From Rhytidiadelphus loreus (Eukaryota; Streptophyta; Bryopsida; Hypnales; Hylocomiaceae), in the NCBI GenBank assembly GCA_947034895.1, contig OX344762.1, positions 436,501 through 500,500 on the forward strand: DNA of 64,000 bases, in the 5' to 3' direction. The position numbers and the translations under genes are program-made. The notes beneath the pieces are model-generated. The model saw only the letters and a list, made by a program, of their open reading frames with translations, was not told the origin of the DNA and searched no databases. Positions 47,733 through 59,100 of this stretch are shown here, in pieces. Position 1 is the first letter of the stretch. Each line of letters opens with the position of its first letter.

Positions 47733-48989
47733 TCACTTCGAGAACGTGTCGAAGATGGTGGTGTGCAGGGGATCCGCAAGGTGGGTGGCCCAGTTGTCCA
47801 GGGGTCCCTTGCCCGTGGCGGCGGCCTGGACGGCGAACCCGAAGGCGGCAACCATGGCCAACCTCGCGTGCTTAATTTCGGCTAATTTCAGAACCTCCTT
47901 CTTCTCGGGGTCGTCGGCCAACTTCAGTGGGTCGAAGTACTTGCCACCCGGGTACAGACGCTTCTCGGGGTTCAACTCCCCGTTCCTGTAGAACTCGATC
48001 AGTCCCACCAGAAGGACTTCGATGTAAACCAGACTCGTGATGCTGAACGGCAGGGGCAGACCGAAGTACGAAGCACCGTCCACCAGCTCCACCTGCCAAC
48101 ACACGGAGCAACGCAATCCCACACTCCCGTGTCACAACTCCAATGCAATCTTACAAGCCTCAACTACGGCACCCACACCATCCATCCCTTTCGGTCAGAA
48201 GAGGCAGCTTCGTGACCACCACCCACTAACATTCTTTACTATTTTCTGCACCGTACTGGCGGATAGGGATCGTCACCAGAAAAACTCCGAGAACCACCAA
48301 GCACGACTCCGAGCCTCACGAAAGCGCAGGATACACATCGCATTGCTATACCGAGCGGACGACCTTAGCATTCAATCGAACGCAAACACCGCAGGCGGGT
48401 TATACTCCACGCAATTTAGCAATACAATCACCAGCAGAAAAAACCTCACCTTTCCGGCGTCTTGCCAAGTGACCCCCGTGAGCGCCTCCACGGACAGAGC
48501 TCCCAAGATGGCCAGCATCGCCCACCGGCCGTGGATGAGCTCGCATTCCCTGAACCTCTGGAGCCCGAACACCTCGCTGTAGGGCTGGAACGGAGTCGGG
48601 TTGATGTCCGCCTTCTTTGACACTCGGCTCCCGATCACGTCGCCGGCCAGGTTCTTTGCCAGGTTCTGGTTCAGCGAGTCCAACTCTACCTGCAAGTACT
48701 CGGGGCTCTTGCCCAGCGCCAGCGGGTCGAATCCATAGTCGCCCACCAGAGACCCGTCCAGCCACTCCGGCGCCTTCGCCCCTGGAAACCACAGCGGCCT
48801 GTCGGCGCCGGATCCCGAGAACTTCTTCTGCGCGCTCCTCGCCGCCTGCTTCACCTTCCTCGTGCCGGCCGCGAACTTGGCCACCACGCGGGCGCCATTC
48901 GACCTCCCCAGGCGCTCCACGGAGCCCACGAACTCGCTCGTTCCGCAGAACGACGATGCGATGCTGGCGCTCCTCAACGCTTGAGCCAT
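47733..48989 (-). CDS. LHCB4: Light-harvesting chlorophyll a/b-binding protein CP29 (Lhcb4)
   Basis: CP29 is a minor monomeric antenna of photosystem II in the thylakoid membrane. It links trimeric LHCII to the core and takes part in light harvesting and photoprotection. There are two exons, 48989-48450 and 48092-47733, joined by a phase-0 intron (AAG|GTGAGG ... GGCAG|GTG), giving 299 codons and a TGA stop. The first 40 or so residues are rich in Ser, Ala and Arg and act as a plastid transit peptide. Visible family marks are [28 protein letters not shown], helix B with E150-LI-H153-G-R155, helix C ending in the CP29-type [10 protein letters not shown], helix A with E252-IK-H255-A-R257, and the C-terminal [15 protein letters not shown]. 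Length and motif order match the family. The gene is markedly more GC-rich than its surroundings, has no in-frame stops, and looks functional. Confidence 0.97.
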
Positions 48990-49400
48990 GGCTGCAGCCG
49001 CGGTGGGGTCGAGTCGGACTCGAAGCTTATCTCACGACGCGATCGCTCTCGCTCGCTGCCCGGTGATTCCCACGCTCAGTCTCAGACTACACTGGCTGGC
49101 TGCCTGCCTGCTGGTCCCTTCCTTCCCCTCTCAATGTGGCGCGCCTGTGTTTTGTGGGTGCTGCTGCTGCCGGGATGAAGTGGAGGCCAGGCGGATATCT
49201 ACAGCAGCCACGCGAGTGGAGGAGACGCGCCCGTCGCGCTGCGATGAGCCCTCATCCACCCTCGATCCCGGCCCGTTCCGGATGAAAAGCTTCCCACTCG
49301 CGAAGATAAAGCGGACGATCCCGATGGCCACACGGCGCCTGCCATTGGCCCATCCGCGCATGCCCCCGCCAGGATTATCCACTAGGACGCCTCCCTAGGC
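48990..49400 (-). promoter_or_regulatory. Probable LHCB4 upstream region
   Basis: This GC-rich stretch lies immediately upstream of the ATG. On the gene's strand it contains a CCAAT box (complement of 49344-49348) and GATA-type cores (GGATAATCC at about 49372-49380, TTATCTTC at about 49301-49308) of the kind found in light-regulated LHC promoters. No TATA box or transcription start could be placed with confidence. Confidence 0.4.
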
Positions 49401-50330
49401 CCTGGCCCCTTTCGGATAATGAAAATCCCGGCACCATTTCTCCCGTCCCCGTCGCACCAAGGTTCCTGTCATCACTCGTCGAGTTTTTTTTTGTGGATTA
49501 AGATATCGGTAATCTCTCTACCATCCTACTGCGGTGCCCTTTAAACAGAAATTGCTTTATGCATATATATACTTTATAAAGTTTGAAAATCGTCTGTTCT
49601 GTTCCCAGACGAAAGAGAATTCTGAGTATGGTATAGGTCTCACTTATGCCAGCAGGATGCTACACTAATAATGAAATTTTGTGTTGTAGATCATTTCCTA
49701 TTAATCACTCTAATTCTCATTTAGTTCATAATTAGTGACCATTTTGACAAATGGTGTTCATGTTGGATACTGATTTAGTAAAGGGTGAACTATCATGGTC
49801 CTAATTAAAAAAAATTCTATGGGAAATTTTAGTCAACAATTTGTGTTGATGTTGACATTTATTGTTGCTAATGTGAGCAGCGTTGATACCTTTTACTGTC
49901 AGAGTTTGTAATTAGCATAGCAAATACTAAATTCACAACAGTACGATTGATGGACGGACTGCAACTTAGTGGCAAGAGCTTTGGCATTGAAGTCTGAGCA
50001 GAATTGCATAATGCTTGGACTCATTGATATCTTGGTCTGCCGCGATTCTGTTCGCAGACAGAGAATTCCCATCCTTCTTTCTTTTCTCCATTTTTGCTGT
50101 TCAACTAGCAGATTCGGTTGATGCTACGAATGTTTTGCAAATTGGGGCAGATTTCAGCACATTTGCTGCAATGTTTGTCTACTGCAATGCGTTTTCCTTA
50201 AAATTCCTGTACACAAATAGCTGACCACCAAATTATTTGTTGTTATATGGGGATGACCCAAAAAATTACAATTGGATGGATGTGTCCAATTGGTATCTTC
50301 AGATTATGTCCAACAATACATGGGGAAAAA
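49401..50330. other. Gene-free stretch upstream of LHCB4
   Basis: The sequence is AT-rich beyond about 49490. The open frame at 50015-50224 has no recognisable features and I do not support it as a gene. Confidence 0.5.
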
Positions 50331-50542
50331 GCCCCTCATTGTTTCATTATTGTTTCAAACTTTTCATAGTAGAGTATTGAAAGTATATTGTTTACAACAG
50401 TATAGTTTAGATGCAAATGCAATCCCCCCAATGCAACAGTAATGTTGCATATTGTTCGCAGTTTTGACACAATATACTTTCAATACTCTACTGTGAACAG
50501 TTTGAAACAATATTGAATCAATATTGTTGCAATGGGGGGTTA
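50331..50542. mobile_element. Foldback (MITE-like) element
   Basis: A left arm of about 63 bp (50331-50393) pairs with a right arm at about 50468-50542. Both contain attgtttcaaac, cagtagagtattgaaagtatattgt and their complements, around an unpaired middle of about 75 bp. There is no coding capacity. The outer ends are gccccTCATTG and CAATGgggggtt. No target duplication is evident. Confidence 0.65.
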
Positions 50543-50859
50543 CTTTCCTGATGTAACCCTAGGCGTGGAGTATTTCATGTGCTCGTCACAGGCGAGGCAG
50601 TGTGGAAGACATACGCACTTACGCAGTACGAAGAAGTCCGCTTTCCAGGGGCCCAATGATCCGCTTCCTGCGACCTTGAACTTGACTTTGGCATCTTCCT
50701 GTTGAAGTACTCGGCAGGTGTAACCGATTATCAGTAGCACATTCAAAAACTTTAGATCAAGTACGCACCAATGTGACGTGGTAGGGATGGTCGCGCTTAT
50801 AACCCTTAAATGCCAAAGGTTTTTTTGAACTTCGTGGAATTTGCTCTCAATTGAGCAAA

Positions 50860-51450
50860 AGGACAACATTTTGATAAATTTTATCATTTTTTTTTTAATT
50901 GTAATTGTACAAATTCAATCTAGAAATGTTAGAGATTACATGGGAAAAAAAACTAACAATACCACTTACAGATTGAAAGATTATGATGTTTGATCATGAG
51001 GGTGTTAGAACTGTGAAAGTGATTTGAAGTCTTTCAATCATCTTTCCAAATGTCAAATCTAATAGTTTGGTCACCAAAAAAATATGAGGTTAAAGGAGAT
51101 AACATGCATAATCCCAATCAATTTATAGTTTCTCAAAATCTACTCTACAATTTTTTTTAAATGAATTTCTAATGTGTTTTTTTCTCCAACATCTAGTGTA
51201 TTTGAAACTCATTTCCAAGAGCCCACAACACTAGAAAATCAAAGATTTGCAATGGACACCCTTGCACAAAACCTTGAATAGGAAAATCATAATCATTCAT
51301 TTTCAAAATCAGATTTTTGATGCTAAAATTAGACTTAAAAAAGAATTTTTCAAAAATATAAAACAATAAAACTAATCATTTGGTTAGATTTTATTTAACT
51401 TCAAATTATTGTCAACACTAAAATTATTGCCTTGGGCATTTAGGGGATAA
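50860..51450 (+). repeat. Dispersed AT-rich repeat, copy B
   Basis: It is the direct-orientation relative of 15480-15990, ending with the gggcatttaggggataat block. No gene was found. Confidence 0.6.
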
Positions 51451-51496
51451 TTGTGCAATGAGTTGAATATGGGGACCTTTTTTCCTCGCATTTTAT

Positions 51497-51716
51497 CACT
51501 AGAAGAAAAAAGGGGGTTCTGCGACTACAAGTTTTGAGTCACTGTGGACACAAATTACAATAGTTGCAGTGTAGTTGTTTTCTAGTTGCATCGTAGTTGT
51601 TTTCTAGTGAAAACAACTACGATGCAACTAGAAAACAACTACACTGCAACTATTGTAATTTGTGTCCACAGTGACTCAAAACTTGTAGTCGCAGAACCCC
51701 CTTTTTTCTTCTAGTG
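51497..51716. mobile_element. 220-bp near-perfect palindromic CACTA MITE, TSD TAT
   Basis: The element begins CACTAGAAGAAAAAAGGGGG and ends with its complement. The two arms of about 107 bp are virtually identical and separated by only about 6 bases (ctagtg) near 51606. TAT precedes (51494-51496) and follows (51717-51719) it, the 3-bp duplication expected for CACTA transposition. It has no coding capacity. The near identity of the arms implies recent formation or continued gene conversion. Confidence 0.9.
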
Positions 51717-51719
51717 TAT

Positions 51720-53120
51720 CCTTGGTGAAAACACAAGAACTTTTAATTTGTCACACATGATCAAATTTGCAAATTTTGAGTTCACATTTGCAATCAAAGG
51801 CCCCAAATTAACTTAGAGAAGTGTAGAAAATAGATTAATCAAGAACAAAATAGGGGGGCTTTTTTCTTACATTCACCCTTAGTTGAACCCCTACATTTGG
51901 CTCATTGCACAACTATAAGCACGACCACTAGGGATGCCCCAAAGTGCCAATTTTCTACTTTTCACAATTACTACAATTATATTGGTTAAATTTTTATATT
52001 TTCTTGTTAGAAATTGAAATGACGTTTTAATGCACTCAAGAATGGGACATTTGGATATTGTATGCAAAAGTTATGAAGGGTCAAAGGTTTTTTGGTAGAT
52101 GTTCTAAAATCGTTTTTCCAAAAATAGGTTTGGAATTATTGATTTACAAGATGTATACATAGTGACAATATGTTGAAGTGACACTTTTAGACACAATGCA
52201 ATTTTGGGAGTACCTACTTTAGTTTATGTGGAAGAATGAAAACAAGTGATGACTTGAATATTATTTTATTGCAAATTTAGTCTAATTGAGGTTGAATTGT
52301 TCCTTGAATTGGCCTAAAATGATACAATTAAATTATCTTCTTTTCATGCATTAAGAAATCTCCCAATCATAAAGATCTTTATAAAGTCCAAATTTGTTAA
52401 AATAGTCAATAAAAAGACATTTTATTTGCATTTAAAATTTGGAATGTGTATAAATAACAAGAATAGATGTAGAATTCAATGGTATATTCTTAAATTTGAA
52501 TCGAGGATGAAACTTTATTCCAAAAAGGCTGAAAGTTTGTTGCCTTGCTTTAAAAGGTCCAAAATCATTTATTTTCTCACTTCAAAGTTATAATGTTTTA
52601 ATCCAAGGTGTCAAATGGATTGAATTTATCCCATACATTATCTTGATGATGTACGTACAATTCATATTTAAGAAATGCTTTTAATGTTTAAGTTTGAAAA
52701 AATGAAAATTGTCCATTTTCTATCATGTCTCTTTAAAAACACCCTCAATCTTATAAGAATTAATTCATGGGACCTACATTAAATTCATTACAAATATGTT
52801 AAACTACAACTAAGTTTGGATTTCAACTCCTCTTTTTAAATGGGTCTTGCTTACAAAATTAAAAAAAGATAGTAAATATTTAGATCAAGAAGTTTCAAAA
52901 TGCATTAAAAAAGTTATTGTTGTAATTCACAGATTCAACATCTTTTTGGTAGAAAACTAATACTACTTCAATGAGAAGATTTCCACCTCCATCTACTAAA
53001 AATATACTCAAAGAACTCTCTAAAAAATGTAGTCCTCCTTCAAGTGTCAATCATTCAAATCATTCATGATCTCAAGGAGTTTACATGGTTCACTACATGA
53101 TCATCTCCTTCTTCCCAATA
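51720..53120. other. AT-rich gene-free stretch
   Basis: I see no gene, clear repeat or terminal structure in this stretch. Confidence 0.5.
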
Positions 53121-53122
53121 CA

Positions 53123-54640
53123 ACAAAAGCAATGTTTTATGATTGCAAAATATAACTGCAATGAGTTATAAAATCAAAAAGTATGATTAACACAAAAATC
53201 ATTGTAGATGATTCGCGATATGACTGGATCTAGTCATTATCGACGAGTCGCTTCAAACATGAGTCATATTGGTAGTCATATGGATTTGTGGGGTATAATT
53301 AGCCATATTTTGCCAATGTGGCGTATACGTTGACTATCCTTATGGGCTTGACTTTTTCTTGAGCTACCTGGGCAAAGAAAAAAAATTATATGTGACATAC
53401 AACTCCGTGTAGTCATATTTTTGGTTGACATGAAATATGATTGTGGTGGGTTATGTTTTGGCTGATGTGGAATATGATTGCAATGAATCATATTTTGGCT
53501 AACATCGAATGTGATTGCGATGAGTCATATTTTTGCTAATGTAGAATATGACTTCAATAAGTCATATTTTTTGTTGAAGTGGATTGTAGAATATGACTTT
53601 TGAGCGTCATAATTTTTACTGTGTGAAAATGACTCTTATGAGTCATATTATTTGCTGATGTGAAATATGACTTTTGTGAGCCATATTTTTGGTTGACATG
53701 ATAGTTCATGTAGATGCTATTAATAATTTTATGACTAACTGCAATCATATTTTGGGATGTACAAGGTTCCATTTTGATACACATAACTAAGAGTATTATA
53801 TGACTATAACTAGTTATATTTTGGCATGTATATATTGTAAAATGTAACTCAAGCAAGTGATATTTTGGATAATTGAGAGTCATATTTTTAAAAGTTGTGT
53901 GTAATTTGTGATTGGGATGACTAAGGTCCAAAATAGCTTTAATTACAAACTACAATTACATTTTCATACATTTTAAATGAACATGATACATTGCAATCAT
54001 ACATCAAGATGATTTAAGAATTGAATAAAAAACTTTATGTAGTTAAAAACAAATACACATGATTTTAGAAATATACAAGAGACGATTATATTGAAGAAAG
54101 AGAATGCAAGAAGGAATGCACCTCTCTCCATTGATATTTATTAGTCAACAATATAAAACATAGATATTACAATGAATCATTCACACAATCCAATAGGGCT
54201 TATATTCTTTACAATAATGTGAAAATGGCTCTATTGGGTTGCAAGTAGTCTCCAACAACTTTGTTTCAACTTTTCGTACCTACATATACAATTAAAGAAA
54301 TGGGAGGTTAATTTTTAGTGAATGATAAAAAAAGCTCAACCTTCAAAGGCTTTCAACAACACAAAATATGTAACACAAGTTTAGAGTAGGAAGAATAAAA
54401 ATAGTGATGAAGGAAACAAGAAAAAAAAGCGGCAAGTAACAACAAACAAGAGTTAAGATGCAACAACTAAGAGGCAACAAGAAACAATAAGAAACAAGAG
54501 TTAAGAGGTAACAAAAGTAATAAGAGGAAACAAAAAGCAAGAATTAAAAAGAAGAAAGAGTTAAAATGCAAGAAGAAACAAGATTCATAAACTAAAAAAC
54601 AACAAGAAGCAAGAACTAAGATGTAACAAAAAACAATGAT
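53123..54640 (+). mobile_element. Truncated copy of the small CACTA family
   Basis: From acaacaaaagcaatgtttta at about 53123, the sequence follows the CACTA element at 59608-61356 through the same landmarks. These are repeated aatatgactgn...gagtcatattt modules (53260-53720), a tttaagaattgaataaaa block near 54012 and an AAC/AAG-rich low-complexity tail (54400-54640). The terminal CACTA and the right end are missing or diverged. Confidence 0.65.
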
Positions 54641-54644
54641 GCTA

Positions 54645-54715
54645 GCGTGCGAGCTTGGAGCCGTGAGCCTGTGAGCGTGGAGCATGGAGCTTGTGAGCCT
54701 CGAGCCTGGAACCAA
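54645..54715 (+). repeat. gagcctggagc / gagcgtggagcatggagc low-complexity repeat
   Basis: Several imperfect 8-11-bp units built on GAGCxTGGAGC lie here and are related to 46047-46100. Confidence 0.55.
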
Positions 54716-54895
54716 AAAAATCCCATTTTTGTGTCCAAAAAATGTTTTTTTGCTAAAAAAATTCAAAAAGTTGAATTTTATTTTCTATTAATGGTAAATT
54801 TGAGACCTATAATCGTATATCCTATTACCATGGATTAGTAAATATTTTAGGTGGTGTTTGAATTCTTTGTAGTAGAAAGAACCCAACAGATAGTG

Positions 54896-55330
54896 AGACC
54901 GAGAGTCATTTCTTATGGAGGCTAAGGTTTAGGGTAACCTGAGCTCCCAATAAAATTAAGAAGTGTGGTGGTGACCACGGCGGTGTCTCCAAAAATATAA
55001 AAAAGGATGAGGGGTCAATTTGACAGTGGGAGTCATTTCTCATTGAGGCTAAAGTTTTTAAGGTTTAGAGTAAAAATAAAATAGAAAAGTGAAGTGGTGC
55101 CCATGGTGTTGTCTACAAAAATATAGAAAAAGAAAGGAGGGGTCAAGTTGAGACCATGAGTCATTTCTTGTTGAGGCTTAGGTTTAGGAGAAACCTTAGC
55201 CAAAAAAAAATTAGAAAAGTGAGGTGGTGCCTGTAGTGTTGTCCAAAAAAATATAGAAAAAGAAATAAAGGGTCAAGTTGAGAGTGGGAGTCCTTCCTCA
55301 TTGAAGCTAAGGATTTAGGGTTTAGAGTCT
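54896..55330 (+). repeat. Tandem repeat of about 120-bp units
   Basis: Between three and four diverged copies share the order gtcaagttgagannnngagtcatttct, ttgaggctaaggtttagg, aaaattagaaaagtg.ggtggtgcc and gttgtccaaaaaaatatagaaaaag. It has no coding sense. Confidence 0.75.
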
Positions 55331-56146
55331 GAACGGTCTTATAGTGGCGTGTTCCAGAATGCCAATCATTATAGGACATATGAATAGGAACCATGGAACA
55401 TTGGACTTCTCCATTTTTAGCACTCATCAGTACTCTACGCTCACGTACTAGCATTGTTGTGTGCAACATCTCCCATACCGATTGTAGTTGGCTACATGAG
55501 ATGCTATAAAATGACTGAGTTCAAATGAACAGACATTTATAGAACCAATGGAAAGTCAACTATCACAATTCAATGCATCCATTGGGCCAATGACAATTAA
55601 TTGTGATTGGAGCTTTCCATTTGGCCATGTAGTTTTAACATGGTAAAATATACATAATTCAAATCAATGTCATCATCATACAAACACAGCCATATGTTTA
55701 TCATTATTGCATAGATTGTTAGGGTGACATGATTATTTTAAATCATAGTGGTAGGCATGTCACTGGCATCTTAAAGTGCATTCGTTCATTTGATTTTATA
55801 GGATTTATAATAACTATGAGGTGCATTTTATGGGTTTCATTAGAGTAATGGATTGGCCAATTTTGATATTTTGGAAGACCTTGTAGAAAATAAGATAAAT
55901 AAATAGTAAAGGATGGCCTGAATCTCAAAAGAAAAATGAAGAAAAGGTGGGCAATGGAGGGCCGTAATGAAGAATAGAAGTGCAACTTAAAAATGGAGAG
56001 TTTTTTGGAGAAAAGGGACAAAATGGATACCCGATTGGAAATGAAAATGGAAATTCAATGAAAAAAGTATTCATCAAATCATTTCAATTGTAATATATAA
56101 AAATGATTGCATTACAATTGAAGTACATTGGAAAATGTGGCCATGC
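55331..56146. other. Gene-free stretch
   Basis: Only short frames without recognisable features are present. The sequence is AT-rich, and I found no clear element ends. Confidence 0.5.
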
Positions 56147-59100
56147 CTATTCTGGAAGTGTGATCATTCCAGCTCGAACTAGCAGTAGCTTCAATTCATT
56201 GAAGCTATAACTTGGTGCATGAATGAAATTGTCTTTGTTGACATCCATCTTGCAGAAGTACCTGTACAAATAGTACAAGTGTTTGCAATTCACATACTGC
56301 TGCCGACCTCCAATAGCGAAAATTGCCATATTCACAAAGTCTAGGCATGTGCACGTTGGGAATTGGTCCACTGTAACTTGATATGCATTTTTGTTAGGGT
56401 CTAACCTTGTCTCTAATTCCACTATTGCACCAAGGCCTAGGAAAGGGAGCAATGTTACTCCTAGAATTTGCCCTCTAACATTACCTGCACTTTCTCATTT
56501 GTTCCGTTGTTCTGCAATAGGTGCGTTTGCAATCCTACAAATGGCTTTGCTGTTCCTCACAGTTGGATACACAAATTTGTATTCTTTGATGGAGGGTGGT
56601 CATACAAAGCAAGTTTGGAAATCTTTAATATGTTGAACAATTGATGTGGCGACAATATTGGTCGTTCTTGGAGGCGAAATCCTGCATGCTGTAGCAACAA
56701 TGTCTCTTTTCAGTTTAGGTTAGTTCTTGACAAAATAGGTCAAACCTTTGGTACCTCCGGCCAATCAAGAACCTACTTCCGCTTTGTACATTTCACGCAT
56801 CGTTCGATGTCATTCCAATAGAACCAAAAATCAACCACCACCTGTTGCTTACTCCCATACTCTTCTTTTCTACCACGGTAGATAGGAGCTAGAGTTTCCT
56901 TCTTCCCTTTTGCAATCTTGCTGGTGCACTTGATGTTTGAACTTTATTGTTGAGCTTGACATTTGGTGGCAGATCTGTAGCTGATTCTCGCAATGTGCCA
57001 TTTTGATGTATCACAGTCGTTTTCAAATGCTACTGTAACATGTCCAAAAGTATTTGCCTAAGGGTGTTTACCTTTGTCTCTAGAAGATTCAAAAACACTT
57101 GTGTTGGACCTTGTTCTCACACGGGGTTGAGAAAAATTGATCTTGTCCAGCCTATGTGAATCTCCTGCATCACCAATGGGCACGTCCAACTTCTTCTTTG
57201 TATTGCCAAAAATTTCTTCTCCTTCCAAATGCGGTACTCTGGTTCCTACCTCCTCTGCTCCAAGCAATGTGTTTAGCGCCTCTACAATCTTTTTGGGATC
57301 TCCACTTCTTCTGGTAGCTCTCAATCTCAGCTCCCCTTTTGACGGCCCTAATCCCGATGCGTATCCTTTCAGATATGCACGGTAGTTTGTCATTTGCATC
57401 CAAGCATGGATACTGTCATCACATGTGGCGTCAAATAAGTTACAAGTTTCCTCACTTTCCAGACATTTGTAGCCACTTGTTATGCACCGTTTCGGATAAA
57501 TTGCACGATGGCAAGTCCAACATCTCTTTCGAATTCAATTTCTAAAAATTGTTGACAAGATAATAAAATAGTTAGTAATGGACATTCACAAACATAGTAA
57601 CTTGCAACTTATTAATAATTTATCTTCATTCACTTTGTAGTTTCATAAGGTGAAGGACTTGCAATGACTTCTATTTCTACTCCCTAAACCCTTACCTATT
57701 AAAAAAAGAAATGACATTTAACATTTTGTACTACCAACATTGGATTTTTTATATCCAAGAATAAAAATCAAGGGGTCATGATGACAACAAAAATACATCC
57801 GTCGGATCCGAGGCATGTTATTCTAGTGTTCCCAGGACCCTTTATTTTTGGTACCGCGGAGGAAAAAGGGCCCAATATTTTAACAAAATTAAAAAAAACT
57901 AAAAAATTACTTCAAGTAAGTACAACTTCCAATTAGAAAATGAGCCTTACAACCCTAAACACTTTTACAAATTCAATTTCAATATTCACTCACCATGTCC
58001 ATGAAGTCCCCCCATTGGCGATACCAGAAATGTCAGAAAGCTAACCACTGTTGTAAGTGATGTAGAGCTTCTTCGTTGGCAGCTCCAGACGATAACCACC
58101 AAGATTGTATTGCAAGGTAATGGACCTCGGCTTGGTCCATATTCTTTGAATCTTTGTATTGTTTGCACAAAGTAATATGTTGCTGTTGAAATGCTTCTTT
58201 TATGTACTTCTGTGTATGCTTGTGAAGAGAGGTACTCCAGTGCAACAAACATGTCGTCTCGCGATTCTCCATTTCAACATTGGCAGAACCATTGCCGTGC
58301 CGTAGACGATGCGAACCGCATTCCAATTGGCCATAGCATTGTTTGCCATAAATCCCTTGAAGTTAGGGTTTGCCACTCTGTGGCGATGGATGATTGCGTT
58401 CAAGCTTCTCCCAAATTGTACTTGAACTTCGGTATCTTCGGATTGCATGTCGCACATGGCAATAGTCATCACCTTCTTGTACTCAATATCATACACGTGG
58501 TAGGCCATTGTAGTCCACTCCTTTATGCGCTTCACGTGGTCGAACATCAACTACGCATTCTGTAGATCTCCTTCCGATTGCATACGCCTTACAAGGTTGA
58601 CTCCACTTCCTGGTCCCTCAATAAGCATCTTAAAAATGTATATCTTTTCCTTGCCTTGACTTGGGAAGACGCTGTCATGTATGAACTCAAACTTCAACTC
58701 TTTCTTCATGGTCATAATGTTGTCGATTATCCCTCCTCGGTTGTTAGAATGGAAAGAGGAGATGACTTTGCAAATACTTGGACTACTCAAATATTGGAAG
58801 CGGTTCATGACTTCCTCCATTTCTTCCACTTTTAACATTTCTTTTTCCCCCTCTCCATCGTGAAATAGGTAGCTTGCAAGAAAGTCTTTACTAGCAAAGA
58901 GAGTGATTGCAGAGTTTGTGGCCATGGGTGTTTTGGCCATTTGCTCCGCAATGAGTCTACAAATCATTTTAGTAGAATCTCTATACATGCCTTTAGCAAT
59001 AGGGTGGCCATGCTCTCCAAAGTGAATAGCGGCCCTAGTCATTTCTGGCTGATTAGTGTATACAAAGTATATCCTAGCCTTGCATGTGTCAAGACACGTA

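Noticed and set aside
50540..50887. A 115-codon minus-strand frame with a Cys-rich tail
   Set aside because: It begins in AT-rich repeat sequence and overlaps a foldback element. The more protein-like part is only about 50 codons and unrecognised.
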